64,000 bases of DNA from Streptomyces cynarae (GTDB lineage: Bacteria; Actinomycetota; Actinomycetes; Streptomycetales; Streptomycetaceae), in NCBI RefSeq assembly GCF_025642135.1, contig NZ_CP106793.1, positions 6,788,001 to 6,852,000 of the forward strand. The letters are read 5' to 3'. The position numbers and the translations under genes were made by a program. Under the pieces are notes generated by a model, which was not told the DNA's origin, made no database searches, and saw nothing but the letters and a program-made list of their open reading frames with translations. Shown here piece by piece: positions 1 through 9,008 of this stretch; positions within the stretch are counted from its first letter, which is position 1, and the number at the start of each line of letters is the position of its first letter.

Positions 1-2923
1 GCAGGTCGGCGGGTGTGCCGGGGGCGGTGGCCACCGTGAAGTCCAGGCTCTTCTGCGTCGTCATCGGCCGGAACGTCGCCTCGACGTACTCCAACAGCTT
101 CCGCAACGGGACGCGTTCGGGAGCGACGTCCATCTTGCCGGCCTCGACCTTCGACAGATCGAGGATGTCGTTGATCAGCTGGAGCAGGTCCGAGCCCGCC
201 GAGTGGATGATGCCCGCGTACTCGACCTGCTTGGGGGTGAGGTTGCGGGACGGGTTCTGTGCCAGCAGCTGGGCGAGGATCAGCAGGCTGTTCAGCGGCG
301 TGCGCAGCTCGTGGCTCATGTTCGCCAGGAACTCCGACTTGTACTTCGAGGCCAGCGCCAGCTCCTGGGCGCGGGTCTCCAGCTCCTGCCGCGCCTGCTC
401 GATCTGGAGGTTCTTGGCCTCGATGTCCCGGTTCTGCGAGGCCAGCAGCGAGGCCTTCTCCTCCAGCTCGGCGTTGGAGCGCTGCAGTTCCTCCTGCTGG
501 ACCTGCAACTCCTCCGAGCGTGCCTGCAGTTCGGCGGTCAGCCGCTGGGACTCCTCGAGGAGCTCGTCGGTTCGGGCGTTGGCCACGATGGTGTTGAGGT
601 TGACGCCGATGGTCGGCATCAGCTGTGCCAGGAAGTCCTGGTGGATCTGGGTGAACCGGGTGACGGAGGCCAGCTCGATGACGCCGAGGACCTGGTCCTC
701 GACCACGATGGGCAGAACCGTCAGGGCGCTCGGCACCGTCTGCCCGAGCCCCGAGGAGATCGTCACATAGCCCGGCGGCAGCTCCTCCACGCCGATGGGG
801 CGCCGGTTGCGCGCGGCCTGTCCGACCAGCGAGCGGCCGAAGGGGATGCGGGCGGGCCGCTCCTCGTCGTCGGGGTAGCCGTAGGAGCCCACCAGCCGCA
901 GTTCGGGGCCGCGCTCGGTGTCCTCCGCGAGGTAGAAGGCGCCGTACTGGGCCCCGACCAGCGGCGTCAGCTCGTCCATGATCAGCTCGGCGACGACGGG
1001 CAGTTCCCGGTGACCCTGCATCAGGCCGGAGATCCGGGCCAGGTTGGTCTTCAGCCAGTCCTGCTCCTGGTTGGCCCGCGTGGTCTCGCGCAGGGACTCG
1101 ACCATGGAGTTGATGTTGTCCTTGAGCTCGGCGACCTCGCCCGACGCCTCCACGGTGATGGAACGGGTCAGGTCGCCCTCGGCGACGGCGCTCGCGACCT
1201 CGGCGATCGCGCGGACCTGCCGGGTCAGGTTCCCGGCCAGTTCGTTGACGTTCTCCGTCAGCCGCTTCCAGGTGCCCTCGACGCCCTCCACCTCGGCCTG
1301 GCCGCCGAGCCGGCCCTCGCTGCCGACCTCGCGGGCGACGCGGGTGACCTCGGCGGCGAACGACGACAGCTGGTCGACCATCGTGTTGATGGTGGTCTTG
1401 AGCTCCAGGATCTCGCCCCGGGCGTCGACGTCGATCTTCTTCGACAGGTCGCCGCCCGCCACCGCCGTCGTCACCAGGGCGATGTTGCGCACCTGGCCGG
1501 TGAGGTTGTTGGCCATCGAGTTGACGTTGTCCGTGAGGTCCTTCCACGTGCCCGCCACGTTCGGCACGTTCGCCTGACCCCCGAGGCGTCCCTCCGTACC
1601 GACCTCGCGGGCGACGCGGGTGACCTCGTCGGCGAACGCGGACAACGTGTCGACCATCGTGTTGATGACGTCCGCAAGGGCCGCGACCTCGCCCTTGGCC
1701 TCGACCGTGATCTTCTGGGACAGGTCGCCGCGTGCCACGGCCGTGGCGACCTGGGCGATCGAGCGGACCTGGCCGGTCAGGTTGGACGCCATCACGTTGA
1801 CGTTGTCCGTCAGGTCCTTCCAGGTCCCCGACACACCCCGGACGATGGCCTGGCCGCCCAGGTTGCCCTCGGTGCCGACCTCGCGGGCGACGCGGGTGAC
1901 CTCGTCGGCGAAGGCGGAGAGCTGGTCGACCATCGTGTTGATGGTGTTCTTGAGTTCGAGGATTTCGCCGCGGGCGTCGACGGTGATCTTCTGGGAGAGG
2001 TCGCCCTGGGCGACCGCGGTGGCCACCTGGGCGACGTTGCGGACCTGAGAGGTGAGGTTGCCCGCCATGAAGTTGACGGAGTCGGTGAGGTCGCGCCAGG
2101 TGCCCTTGACACCCTTGACGTCGGCCTGGCCGCCCAACCTGCCCTCGGTGCCCACTTCGCGGGCGACGCGGGTGACCTCGTCGGCGAAGGCGGAGAGCTG
2201 GTCGACCATCGTGTTGATGGTGTTCTTGAGTTCGAGGATCTCGCCGCGGGCGTCGACGGTGATCTTCTGGGAGAGGTCGCCCTGGGCGACCGCGGTCGTC
2301 ACCTGGGCGATGTTGCGGACCTGAGAGGTGAGGTTGCCCGCCATGAAGTTCACGGAGTCGGTGAGGTCGCGCCACACACCGCCGACACCGGGCACCTGAG
2401 CCTGGCCGCCCAGCCTGCCCTCGCTGCCGACCTCCCGGGCGACGCGGGTGACTTCGTCGGCGAAGGCGGAGAGCTGGTCGACCATCGTGTTGACGGTCTC
2501 CTTCAGCTGCAGGATCTCGCCACGCGCCGGCACGTCGATCTTCTGTGACAGATCGCCCTTGGCCACCGCGGTCGCCACCTGGGCGATGTCACGGACCTGC
2601 GTGGTGAGGTTGCCCGCCATGGCGTTGACCGAGTCGGTCAGGTCGGCCCAGGTGCCCGAGACCCCCGGCACCTCCGCCTGACCGCCGAGCGTGCCCTCGG
2701 TGCCCACCTCGCGCGCAACGCGCGTCACTTCCGAGGTGAACACGGACAACTGGTCCACCATGCCGTTGAAGACGGTGGCGATGTCGCCGAGCAGACCCTC
2801 CCCGTCGGACGGCAGCCGTGTGCCGAAGTCGCCGTCCCGTACGGCGGTCAGCCCGGCCAGAAGCTGCCGCAGCTCCCGCTCACCCGGGCCCTGATCCACA
2901 ACCTCGGTCGTCTTGCTGGTCAT
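1..2923 (-). CDS. Multi-HAMP hybrid-type sensor histidine kinase (3' end outside window)
   Basis: Cytoplasmic-looking sensor kinase, read leftward from ATG at 2923 and cut by the window edge after about 974 codons. There is no signal peptide or membrane segment at the start. Seven HAMP units follow one another at about 92-residue spacing (residues about 20-610); each has an NTMVDQL-like helix and an [10 protein letters not shown] linker. A GAF domain lies at about 635-775, then a Glu/Gln-rich coiled coil (775-860), then HisKA with the H-box SHELRTPLN, phospho-acceptor near His871. The HATPase and any receiver domains would lie before position 1. Tandem-HAMP kinases of this shape occur in Streptomyces (the osmoadaptation kinase OsaA is one known example), but orthology cannot be settled here. 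Signal and partner are unknown. Confidence 0.93.
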   Translation of the reverse strand, partial: MTSKTTEVVDQGPGERELRQLLAGLTAVRDGDFGTRLPSDGEGLLGDIATVFNGMVDQLSVFTSEVTRVAREVGTEGTLGGQAEVPGVSGTWADLTDSVNAMAGNLTTQVRDIAQVATAVAKGDLSQKIDVPARGEILQLKETVNTMVDQLSAFADEVTRVAREVGSEGRLGGQAQVPGVGGVWRDLTDSVNFMAGNLTSQVRNIAQVTTAVAQGDLSQKITVDARGEILELKNTINTMVDQLSAFADEVTRVAREVGTEGRLGGQADVKGVKGTWRDLTDSVNFMAGNLTSQVRNVAQVATAVAQGDLSQKITVDARGEILELKNTINTMVDQLSAFADEVTRVAREVGTEGNLGGQAIVRGVSGTWKDLTDNVNVMASNLTGQVRSIAQVATAVARGDLSQKITVEAKGEVAALADVINTMVDTLSAFADEVTRVAREVGTEGRLGGQANVPNVAGTWKDLTDNVNSMANNLTGQVRNIALVTTAVAGGDLSKKIDVDARGEILELKTTINTMVDQLSSFAAEVTRVAREVGSEGRLGGQAEVEGVEGTWKRLTENVNELAGNLTRQVRAIAEVASAVAEGDLTRSITVEASGEVAELKDNINSMVESLRETTRANQEQDWLKTNLARISGLMQGHRELPVVAELIMDELTPLVGAQYGAFYLAEDTERGPELRLVGSYGYPDDEERPARIPFGRSLVGQAARNRRPIGVEELPPGYVTISSGLGQTVPSALTVLPIVVEDQVLGVIELASVTRFTQIHQDFLAQLMPTIGVNLNTIVANARTDELLEESQRLTAELQARSEELQVQQEELQRSNAELEEKASLLASQNRDIEAKNLQIEQARQELETRAQELALASKYKSEFLANMSHELRTPLNSLLILAQLLAQNPSRNLTPKQVEYAGIIHSAGSDLLQLINDILDLSKVEAGKMDVAPERVPLRKLLEYVEATFRPMTTQKSLDFTVATAPGTPADL

Positions 2924-3052
2924 GCGCACCTCGTTCCGCTCCCCAAGAGTCCTCACCCCGAGGACTCGGAACCGCGCCGGGCCCCGCCCATCGCCGCATT
3001 TCCGCAGTTCACGGATCTGTGCGATGAGAAAATCCGTCGCAGGTTAACTCAA

Positions 3053-3067
3053 TTGGCCTGCGGCCAA
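3053..3067. promoter_or_regulatory. 15-bp palindrome TTGGCC-TGC-GGCCAA
   Basis: A perfect 6+3+6 inverted repeat in the divergent gap between the sensor kinase (start 2923) and the permease (start 3320). Position and symmetry fit an operator for a dimeric repressor. The binding protein is unknown. Confidence 0.35.
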
Positions 3068-3147
3068 CAAAGCCTCGCGGAAACATCTCAGCTCGCCGAA
3101 AAAAGGCCCGCGAGGCAGGCATGCACAAGCCGCTCCGGGGTACTCAG

Positions 3148-3171
3148 CGAAGTTTTCGTGCGAAGTTTTCG
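3148..3171. promoter_or_regulatory. Two direct copies of CGAAGTTTTCG, 13-bp period
   Basis: CGAAGTTTTCG occurs at 3148-3158 and 3161-3171. Each copy is itself a small inverted repeat (CGAA-N3-TTCG). It lies about 150 bp upstream of the permease start, in AT-richer DNA than its surroundings. A regulator-binding site is plausible but unproven. Confidence 0.35.
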
Positions 3172-3319
3172 CACCGGTGGCCGGCAGGGTGACCGACGGT
3201 CTTGTATGTCCAGTAGGTGAACAGATCGCCCACCATGTGGAATGCCGGGTTACGATCCAGCCCTTCCCGCCCCCTCCGTGCACGCTCGCACGGGCCGTCC
3301 CCCGTCACCCGAAAGCGTC

Positions 3320-4696
3320 ATGACTGCCACCAGCACCACCGAGGCGACCGAGCCGGAGCGCGCCCCCGCCGCGCCGGGCCGCCGCCGCACCTTCGGACTC
3401 GCCGCCGCCACCGCCCTGGTGATGGGCAACATCATCGGCGGGGGCATCTTCGCCCTGCCCGCCACCGTCGCCCCGTACGGCACCGTCAGCCTGCTCGCCT
3501 TCGCCATGCTGTCCGTCGCCGCCGTGCTCCTCGCCCTCCTCTTCGGCAGGCTCGCCCGGCGCAGCCCCGTCACCGGCGGCCTGTACGTCTACCCGCGCGA
3601 CGCCTTCGGCGACTTCGCGGGCTTCCTGTCCGCCTGGTCGTACTGGACGATGTGCTGGGTGAGCATCGCCGCGCTCGCCGTCGCGGTCGTCGGCTACGTC
3701 GACGTGTTCATACCCCTGCACGGCAACCACACCCTCGAGGCCGTCGTCGCCCTGGCCGCGCTCTGGCTGCCGGCCGCCGCCAACTTCGCGGGCACCCGCT
3801 GGGTCGGCGCGGTGCAGGTGGTCTCCACGGTGCTGAAGTTCGTGCCGCTGCTCGTCGTCGCCACCGTCGGCCTGTTCTTCGTGCGCGCCGACAACTTCGG
3901 CCCGTTCAACGCCTCCGGGCAGAGCGCGACCGGCGCGGTCGCCGCCTCCGCCGCGCTCCTCCTCTACAGCTTCCTCGGCGTGGAGTCCGCCGCCATGAGC
4001 GCCGGCGAGGTCCGCGACCCCGAGCGCACGGTGGGCCGCGCCAGCGTCCTCGGCACTCTCGGCTCCGCCCTCGTGTACCTCCTCGGCACGGTCGCCGTCT
4101 TCGGCCTGGTCCCGCACGACAGGCTGACCAAGTCCGGGGCGCCGTTCGCGGACGCCGTGGACGCGATCACCGGCGGCCACTGGGGCGGCACCGCCATCGC
4201 GCTGGTCGCCGTCGCCTCGATCACCGGCTGCCTCAACGGCTGGATCCTGCTGGCCGCGCAGATGCCGTACGCCGCCGCCCGTGACGGGCTCTTCCCGGCG
4301 CCGTTCGCCCGCGTCGGCAAGGGCGGGGTGCCCGGATTCGGGGTGTGGGCCTGTGCGGTCCTCGGCACACTGCTGATCGCCCTCAACTACACGGCGGGCC
4401 CGGACACCACCTTCCGCGTCCTCGTCCTGATCACCACGTTCACCGGCTGCGTTCCGTACCTGCTGTCCGCGGCGGCCCAGTTGTACTGGCTGGCGCAGGG
4501 CACCCGTGACCGGGTCCGCCCGGCTGGTCTGGTCCGCGACCTGATCGTCGCGGCCCTGTCCTTCGCCTTCTCCTTCTGGCTGATAGCGGGCGCGGGCTAC
4601 GCGGCCGTCTACCAGGGTGTGTTGTTCCTCTTCGCGGGCATCCCGGTGTACGTGTGGCTGCGCGGACGCCGGGAGGCGCGGGAGCAGCGCGCCTAG
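3320..4696 (+). CDS. APC-family amino acid permease/antiporter
   Basis: Inner-membrane amino acid transporter of 458 residues with about 12 hydrophobic segments. The first segment carries the APC hallmark MGNIIGGGIFALP at residues 35-47, and the next region has the GGLYVYPRDAFG loop typical of AdiC/PotE-like basic amino acid or polyamine exchangers. I chose ATG 3320 (MTATST) because an earlier in-frame ATG at 3242 would add a low-complexity leader and has no better ribosome site. It stands alone: the upstream kinase is divergent and the downstream SDR convergent. Substrate cannot be read from sequence; arginine, agmatine or a polyamine is a family-based guess. Confidence 0.88.
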   Translation: MTATSTTEATEPERAPAAPGRRRTFGLAAATALVMGNIIGGGIFALPATVAPYGTVSLLAFAMLSVAAVLLALLFGRLARRSPVTGGLYVYPRDAFGDFAGFLSAWSYWTMCWVSIAALAVAVVGYVDVFIPLHGNHTLEAVVALAALWLPAAANFAGTRWVGAVQVVSTVLKFVPLLVVATVGLFFVRADNFGPFNASGQSATGAVAASAALLLYSFLGVESAAMSAGEVRDPERTVGRASVLGTLGSALVYLLGTVAVFGLVPHDRLTKSGAPFADAVDAITGGHWGGTAIALVAVASITGCLNGWILLAAQMPYAAARDGLFPAPFARVGKGGVPGFGVWACAVLGTLLIALNYTAGPDTTFRVLVLITTFTGCVPYLLSAAAQLYWLAQGTRDRVRPAGLVRDLIVAALSFAFSFWLIAGAGYAAVYQGVLFLFAGIPVYVWLRGRREAREQRA

Positions 4697-4986
4697 CGTT
4701 CGACGCCCATCTGCACGGCCTGCGGGAGAGCGGATGGCGCGGAGACGAGCGGCTCGTACGGCTCGGGTGTGCGCCTCGGCGGTCAAGTACGACCGGCTGA
4801 CCGCCCTGATGCTCCACCGCGCCTCGGACGAACGGCAACTCGACCACGGCGGCACCCGCACGGTCCCCGCCGAACACCGCTACCGGGAACGGGGCGCGGC
4901 GCCGGCGTTCCTCGCGGGCTGGGCCGAGGAGGCCCGGCGGCGGCACCGGAACTCGGGTTCCGCCTGCCTCGTCGGCCCAGGCGGCG

Positions 4987-5814
4987 TCAGTCGTCGAACG
5001 CCGTCGCCCGCGTCACCTTCTCCCAGGCCATGATGTCCGCCCGCACCTGGTCCAGGTGCCCGAGCACCGCGTCCACCCCGTCGTCGCCCAGCGGCAGTCG
5101 AAGGGGCGTCTCCTCGGCCTCCAGGGCGGCGAGGATCGCGGCGGCGGCCTTCGCCGGGTCGCCCGGTTGCTGCTCGTCGCCCCCGGCCACCATCGCCCGG
5201 GTCGCGCCGACCGTCGCCGTGTAGTCCTCGATCCGGGTGCTGGCCCCGGCATTGCCCATGAGGCCGGTGCGGAAGGCGCCCGGCTCCACGATCAGCACCT
5301 TGATGCCGAGCGGCCGCACCTCGGGCGCGAGGGCCTCCGACAGTCCCTCCAGGGCGAACTTCGTGGCGCTGTACGCCGAGAAGCCGGGTGCGGACATCTG
5401 TCCGCCCATGCTGCTCATCTGCACGATGGCGCCCGAGCGTCGGGCCCGCATGGACGGCAGCACGGCCCGCACCAGGGCGGCCGGCCCGAAGAAGTGCACG
5501 TCGAACAGTGAGCGCAGCTCGGCTTCGGTCGTCTCCTCGACCGCACCGACGTGGGTGCGGCCCGCGTTGTTGACCAGGACGTCGATCCGCCCGTGCCGAT
5601 CGACCACGTCCCGTACCACCGTCTGAGCGGCGGCGGTGTCCGTGACGTCGAGGGCCACCGCCTCCACCTGGTCGGGGTACGCCGAGACCAGGTCCGCCAG
5701 CGCCTCGGTGCGGCGGGCGGCGGCGACCACCACGTCCCCGGCGCCGACCGCCGCATCGGTGATCGCCCGGCCCAGTCCGCTGCTCGCTCCGGTCACCAGC
5801 CATACCTTGTTCAT
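4987..5814 (-). CDS. Classical SDR-family oxidoreductase
   Basis: NAD(P)-dependent dehydrogenase/reductase of 275 residues. The Rossmann motif TGASSGLG is at residues 8-15, NNAGR lies near 87-91, and the YSATK active-site motif is in the middle, so the family's catalytic Tyr-Lys pair is present. ATG 5814 gives the standard N-terminus; longer in-frame extensions run antisense through the LysR gene and are not real. It diverges from the broken LysR-type gene at 5912, the usual arrangement in which a LysR protein controls its neighbour, so loss of the regulator may change its expression. Substrate unknown. Confidence 0.9.
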   Translation of the reverse strand: MNKVWLVTGASSGLGRAITDAAVGAGDVVVAAARRTEALADLVSAYPDQVEAVALDVTDTAAAQTVVRDVVDRHGRIDVLVNNAGRTHVGAVEETTEAELRSLFDVHFFGPAALVRAVLPSMRARRSGAIVQMSSMGGQMSAPGFSAYSATKFALEGLSEALAPEVRPLGIKVLIVEPGAFRTGLMGNAGASTRIEDYTATVGATRAMVAGGDEQQPGDPAKAAAAILAALEAEETPLRLPLGDDGVDAVLGHLDQVRADIMAWEKVTRATAFDD

Positions 5815-5869
5815 CGTCAGCTCCAGATGTGGGTTCCTCAACTCCTGCTGCTCACAAGGCTGCCGCCGA

Positions 5870-5909
5870 AACCGTTGGCCCGTCCAAGACCCGCCGTGAT
5901 AACCGTTGG
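5870..5909. promoter_or_regulatory. Direct repeats AACCGTTGG between SDR and LysR genes
   Basis: AACCGTTGG occurs at 5870-5878 and 5901-5909, 31 bp apart (about three helical turns), in the 97-bp divergent gap. Direct repeats on one face of the helix fit a LysR-type binding region. The match to a specific regulator is inference. Confidence 0.4.
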
Positions 5910-5911
5910 TC

Positions 5912-6874
5912 ATGGACGTGCACGGACGGGACCTGCGGTACTTGGTCGCCGTCACCGAAGAGCTCCACTTCACGCGCGCCGCCGTGGGGGTCCCCTCTGT
6001 TCGAGCGTAGCCGAGAGCTTGGGGGAGGCTGTACGTGTCCCAGCCCGCGCTCAGCAAGCAGATCCGGGCCTTGGAACGGCAGTTGGGGGCACCGGTGTTC
6101 CTGCGGGAACCGCAGGGCGTACGGCTGACCCCGGCGGGCGAGGCGCTGCTGCCGCACGCCCGTCGCGTGCTGGCCGCGTGGGACGAGGCCGCGAGCGCGG
6201 TCGAGCGCGCCAAGACCGAGCAGGCGGCGACCCTGGTCGTCGGGATGAGCACCAGCCCCGCCCGCGGTGGACTGCTCCCGGCGATCCGCTCCCGGTTCAC
6301 GCAGGCGCACCCGGCGGCCACGGTCCGGCTGCGCCAGATCGGCTGGGAGGACCCGACCGCCGGGCTCGCGGACGGCTCGGTCGACGTGGCGTTCATCTGG
6401 CTTCCGGTTCTGTACCAGGACCGGTACGCCCACGTGGTGGTCGTCGAGGAGCCGCGGCTGGTCGCCCTGCCCGAGACGCACCCGCTGGCCGCCCGGGAGA
6501 CGGTGCACTTCGCCGATCTGCTCGACGAGCCGTTCCTGGCGCTCCCGCCCGGCGCCGGGGTGCTGCGTGACCACTGGCTCGCCCTGGACGCCCGCGGCGG
6601 CCGACCGCCGCGCATCGGCGCCGAGATCGCCGGGACGGACGAGACGTACGAGGCGCTGGTGGACGGCCGCGGCGTCTGCCTGGTGGCAGCCGGCAACGCG
6701 GCCCTGATCAGCCTGGGCGGGGTGGTCACCCGCCCCGTCGACGGGCTGTCGCCCAGCCGTCTGGCCCTGGCCCGCCGCGCCGACGACCGACGGCCACTGG
6801 TACGGGACTACGTGCAAGCGGCACGCGAAGTGGCCCGGGCGGCACGCTCGGGAGGCAGCGCCCAGGTCGCCTGA
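5912..6874 (+). pseudogene. LysR-family transcriptional regulator, HTH interrupted by a 43-bp element
   Basis: From ATG 5912 the frame reads a normal LysR start (DLRYLVAVTEELHFTRAA), then enters a 43-bp repeat element and stops at TAG 6008-6010. The same frame resumes at 6029 with LYVSQPALSKQIRALE, the recognition-helix part, and continues through a complete LysR substrate-binding domain to TGA 6872-6874. Normal family members have about two residues where 15 codons now stand, so a net insert of about 39 nt brought in an in-frame stop. Re-initiation at GTG 6035 would give a protein lacking half of its winged helix. Either the regulator is dead or only an effector-binding fragment is made. It diverges from the SDR gene. 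Confidence 0.85.
5985..6027. repeat. 43-bp GC-rich hairpin element, copy 1
   Basis: The element begins TGGGGGTCCCC and ends CTTGGGGGAG on the + strand. Its reverse complement differs from the copy at 14015-14057 at only 3 of 43 positions. It can fold as CCCCC-aa-GCTC / GAGC-a-GGGGG around a 12-nt loop. I recall similar sequences scattered in Streptomyces genomes but cannot verify that here. This copy lies inside the LysR helix-turn-helix codons. Confidence 0.8.
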
Positions 6875-6920
6875 TCCTCCGTCGGATCGGCCCGGGAGCC
6901 GAGGTGCCGGAAGCACCGCC

Positions 6921-6957
6921 GGGAGCCTGTCAGGCGGATCGTGCCGGACAGGCCCCC
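6921..6957. terminator. Hairpin between convergent genes
   Basis: GGGAGCCTGTC (6921-6931) pairs with GACAGGCCCCC (6947-6957) around a 15-nt loop. It lies between the end of the LysR relic and the end of the DUF1062 gene, so it could terminate both transcripts. There is no U-tract. Confidence 0.4.
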
Positions 6958-6971
6958 GGTCCCGGGAGGGC

Positions 6972-7505
6972 TCAGCGCTTGAGAGTGAAGGTGAAGTCGC
7001 CGGAGAGCCTGCCGCTCAGCCGGACCGCCGAAACGAGCTTCCCCTCCGTGATCAGTCTCTCGACCTCGGCCCGTGAAAGACCGCAGCCTTCGGCGATCAG
7101 CCGCACCGGCCGGACAGGGATCCGCGCCGCGAAGCGGATCGAGACGTCGATCACTTCGCGGTCGAGGTGATCCGATCCGCCGGTGTCGAGGCGCCAGGCG
7201 CCGTCCCAGTCGAGGGCGATGCGATTGCGGCGCCGCACGACCGGATCCTGGAGCAGCTCAGCTGCCAGGCCGGGGTCGTTGTCATGCAGCCGGTCCAGCA
7301 GCTCAGGTCGTACGGAGCGCACATTCACCCGCTCCAGGACCGAGAGCTTCGCGGTTTCCCCGCAAGCGGTACAGAGCACGAGAAGCCAGGCGTCGAGGAG
7401 CTTGTGGTTCGCGTTGACGCGGAATTTGCCGTTGGCCCGGAAGCGCCCGGACGCGCACGCGTGGCAGCGGCGGAGTACGAGCGGCAGGCAGGTGGGCACG
7501 ACCAC
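6972..7505 (-). CDS. DUF1062 family protein
   Basis: Protein of 177 residues matching DUF1062: an N-terminal RRCHACAS pair of cysteines, the core GKFRVNANHKLLDAWLL, a second cysteine pair (CTACGET), the block HDNDPGL and the C-terminal LSGRLSGDFTFTLKR. The four cysteines suggest a zinc ribbon. No biochemical role is established that I know of. The start is odd: the frame is open back to 7535 and reads LNNW immediately before the GTG at 7505, a stretch family members usually have after their initiator, but no start codon precedes it here. GTG 7505 is the best available start; the ancestral start may have mutated. Confidence 0.85.
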   Translation of the reverse strand: MVVPTCLPLVLRRCHACASGRFRANGKFRVNANHKLLDAWLLVLCTACGETAKLSVLERVNVRSVRPELLDRLHDNDPGLAAELLQDPVVRRRNRIALDWDGAWRLDTGGSDHLDREVIDVSIRFAARIPVRPVRLIAEGCGLSRAEVERLITEGKLVSAVRLSGRLSGDFTFTLKR

Positions 7506-7808
7506 CCAGTTATTGAGAACAGAAGTACACCGGTTTCAGTGAGAAGTCCGCAGCAAGAAGAAGCGCGGCGCACATGCGCGACGCGCGACCGATCAGCGCT
7601 CGGGAGGTCTCACAGGGTGTACAACGGCACGTCCTTGACTAGACGACTTGGCTCGGCAGCACGGTAACGGCGCACAGCGACGCTGTTCCACTGGTTTTCG
7701 GGCGCTTCGCTGCCCGGCGCTCGCGGTCGGCCCGCTGGTCCTTCGGCTCGGGCACGGTGTGGTTGATGTGGCGTCAGATGCGGCTTCGGCCGGGCCACTC
7801 GTCGTTCG
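7506..7808. other. Intergenic, no gene recognised
   Basis: About 300 bp between two leftward genes. The only open frames are short and Arg/Pro-rich (a 62-codon leftward frame at 7610-7798 lacks recognisable similarity or ribosome site). It probably contains the promoter of the DUF1062 gene. Confidence 0.5.
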
Positions 7809-8345
7809 TCACGAGTCCGGCTTCCAGTCCTGGACGAGGAGTCCGAGCAGGACCTCGTCCAGGAACTCGCCCATCACCCAGGCCGAGGAGCGCAGTACGC
7901 CCTCGCGGACGAAGCCGTTGCGCTCGGCGGCGCGAAGCATCGCGGCGTTGTCCGACAGCGTCTCGATCTGCAGCCGGTGCAGGCCACGCACGACGAAACC
8001 GTAGTGGCACAACACCGCGACCACGTCGGTGCCGTAGCCCTTGCCGCGCGAGGACGGCAGCAGCCCCAGACCGATGTGCGCGGACCGGTTGTGATTGTCG
8101 ATGCCCCACAGGGTCGCGGTGCCGACGAGCGTGCCGCCCTCCAGCTCCACCACGGAGAACGGGACGTGCCGCTGCTCCTGGTCGTCCACCACGAGGCGCG
8201 GGTCCTTCGAGCCCGGCGCGATCGGCCGCCACGGCCCGGTCTCCGCCCGCGAGGAGTTGACCACGTCGTCGTAGAGCTCGGCCCGAAGGACCGGGATGTC
8301 GTCCTCGTGCCGAGCCCTCAGCCCGACCTTGTCGCCCTTCAGCAT
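7809..8345 (-). CDS. GNAT family N-acetyltransferase
   Basis: Acetyl-CoA-dependent N-acetyltransferase of 178 residues. The acetyl-CoA-binding loop SSRGKGYGTD is at about residues 98-107, preceded by the beta-4 strand with SAHIGLGLLP and followed by the conserved Asn-Ala-Ala motif (DNAAMLRAAERNGF) and a C-terminal WVMGEFLDEVLLGLL strand. The arrangement resembles the RimJ/RimL-like branch, which acetylates protein N-termini or small amines. ATG 8345 fits the family length. It sits between a DUF1062 and a VOC gene in the same orientation but separated by gaps of about 100 bp or more, so co-transcription is uncertain. Confidence 0.9.
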   Translation of the reverse strand: MLKGDKVGLRARHEDDIPVLRAELYDDVVNSSRAETGPWRPIAPGSKDPRLVVDDQEQRHVPFSVVELEGGTLVGTATLWGIDNHNRSAHIGLGLLPSSRGKGYGTDVVAVLCHYGFVVRGLHRLQIETLSDNAAMLRAAERNGFVREGVLRSSAWVMGEFLDEVLLGLLVQDWKPDS

Positions 8346-8449
8346 GCAGGCTTCCTATCCGACCGGGCCGGCCCGCGGCAAACGAATTGAAGGCCGGCGT
8401 AGTCGGTGTGGCGGCGCCGACCCATGAGCCGGGACAGTGGGCACTGGAC

Positions 8450-8833
8450 TCAGTGGAGGCAGAGGCAGAACGGATGGCCGGCCGGGTCCGCGTAGATCCG
8501 CCAGTTGGCCCCCGGGCGGAGCTGGTCCGTCCGCTCCAGCACGGTCGCACCGAGGGCGAGCGCCCGCTTCTCCTCTCCGTCGAGATCGTCCACGTCGAAG
8601 TCCAGGTGGAGCTGTTGCGGGCGCTCCTGGCCGGGCCATTCGGGCGGTCGGTGGCCGTCCACCCGCTGGCAGGCCAGCGGCGTCCCCTCGAACCCGTGCA
8701 CCTCGACCCAGTCGGGCTCCTCCGGGTCCGTGACCACCCGGCCACCGAGCAGATTCGCGTAGAACTCCGCAAGCCGTGCCGGGTCAGCGCAGTCCAGCGC
8801 GACCGCCTGCAGCTTTCGAATCACTTCCGACAC
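8450..8833 (-). CDS. VOC/glyoxalase-fold protein
   Basis: Small metal-binding-fold protein of 127 residues with two beta-alpha-beta-beta-beta halves: VALDCADPARLAEFY at the front, LHLDFDVDDLDGEEKRAL in the middle and the closing YADPAGHPFCLCLH. This is the pattern of the actinobacterial glyoxalase/bleomycin-resistance-like family. I chose GTG 8833 because GGAG lies 8 nt upstream and the product begins right at the first strand; an upstream in-frame start at 9001 would add about 56 unlikely residues. Substrate is not deducible. Confidence 0.85.
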   Translation of the reverse strand: MSEVIRKLQAVALDCADPARLAEFYANLLGGRVVTDPEEPDWVEVHGFEGTPLACQRVDGHRPPEWPGQERPQQLHLDFDVDDLDGEEKRALALGATVLERTDQLRPGANWRIYADPAGHPFCLCLH

Positions 8834-9008
8834 CCCTCGCTCTCCGGCCGCTTCCGCGACGCCCCCGTACGGAAGGGGTCGTACCCGCCACCGCGGCGGG
8901 CATGCGCGGCGGCACGCCGCACCGCGGCCGGGCCTCACCGGGGCGCTCGAACAGATGCGGTCGGTACCGGCGGAACGGCCATTGGTACCGAGGGCATCCA
9001 TCCCCCTG

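Noticed and set aside
203..2548. 781-codon open frame on the + strand opposite the sensor kinase
   Set aside because: It is a shadow of the repeated HAMP codons: no ribosome site, Asp/Val/Gly/Arg-biased composition, and the leftward frame has clear domain motifs.
4697..4986. Possible short gene starting near ATG 4733 between permease and SDR
   Set aside because: The frame (MARRRAARTARV start) shows no family, no ribosome site and runs antisense into the SDR; at most a gene scrap.
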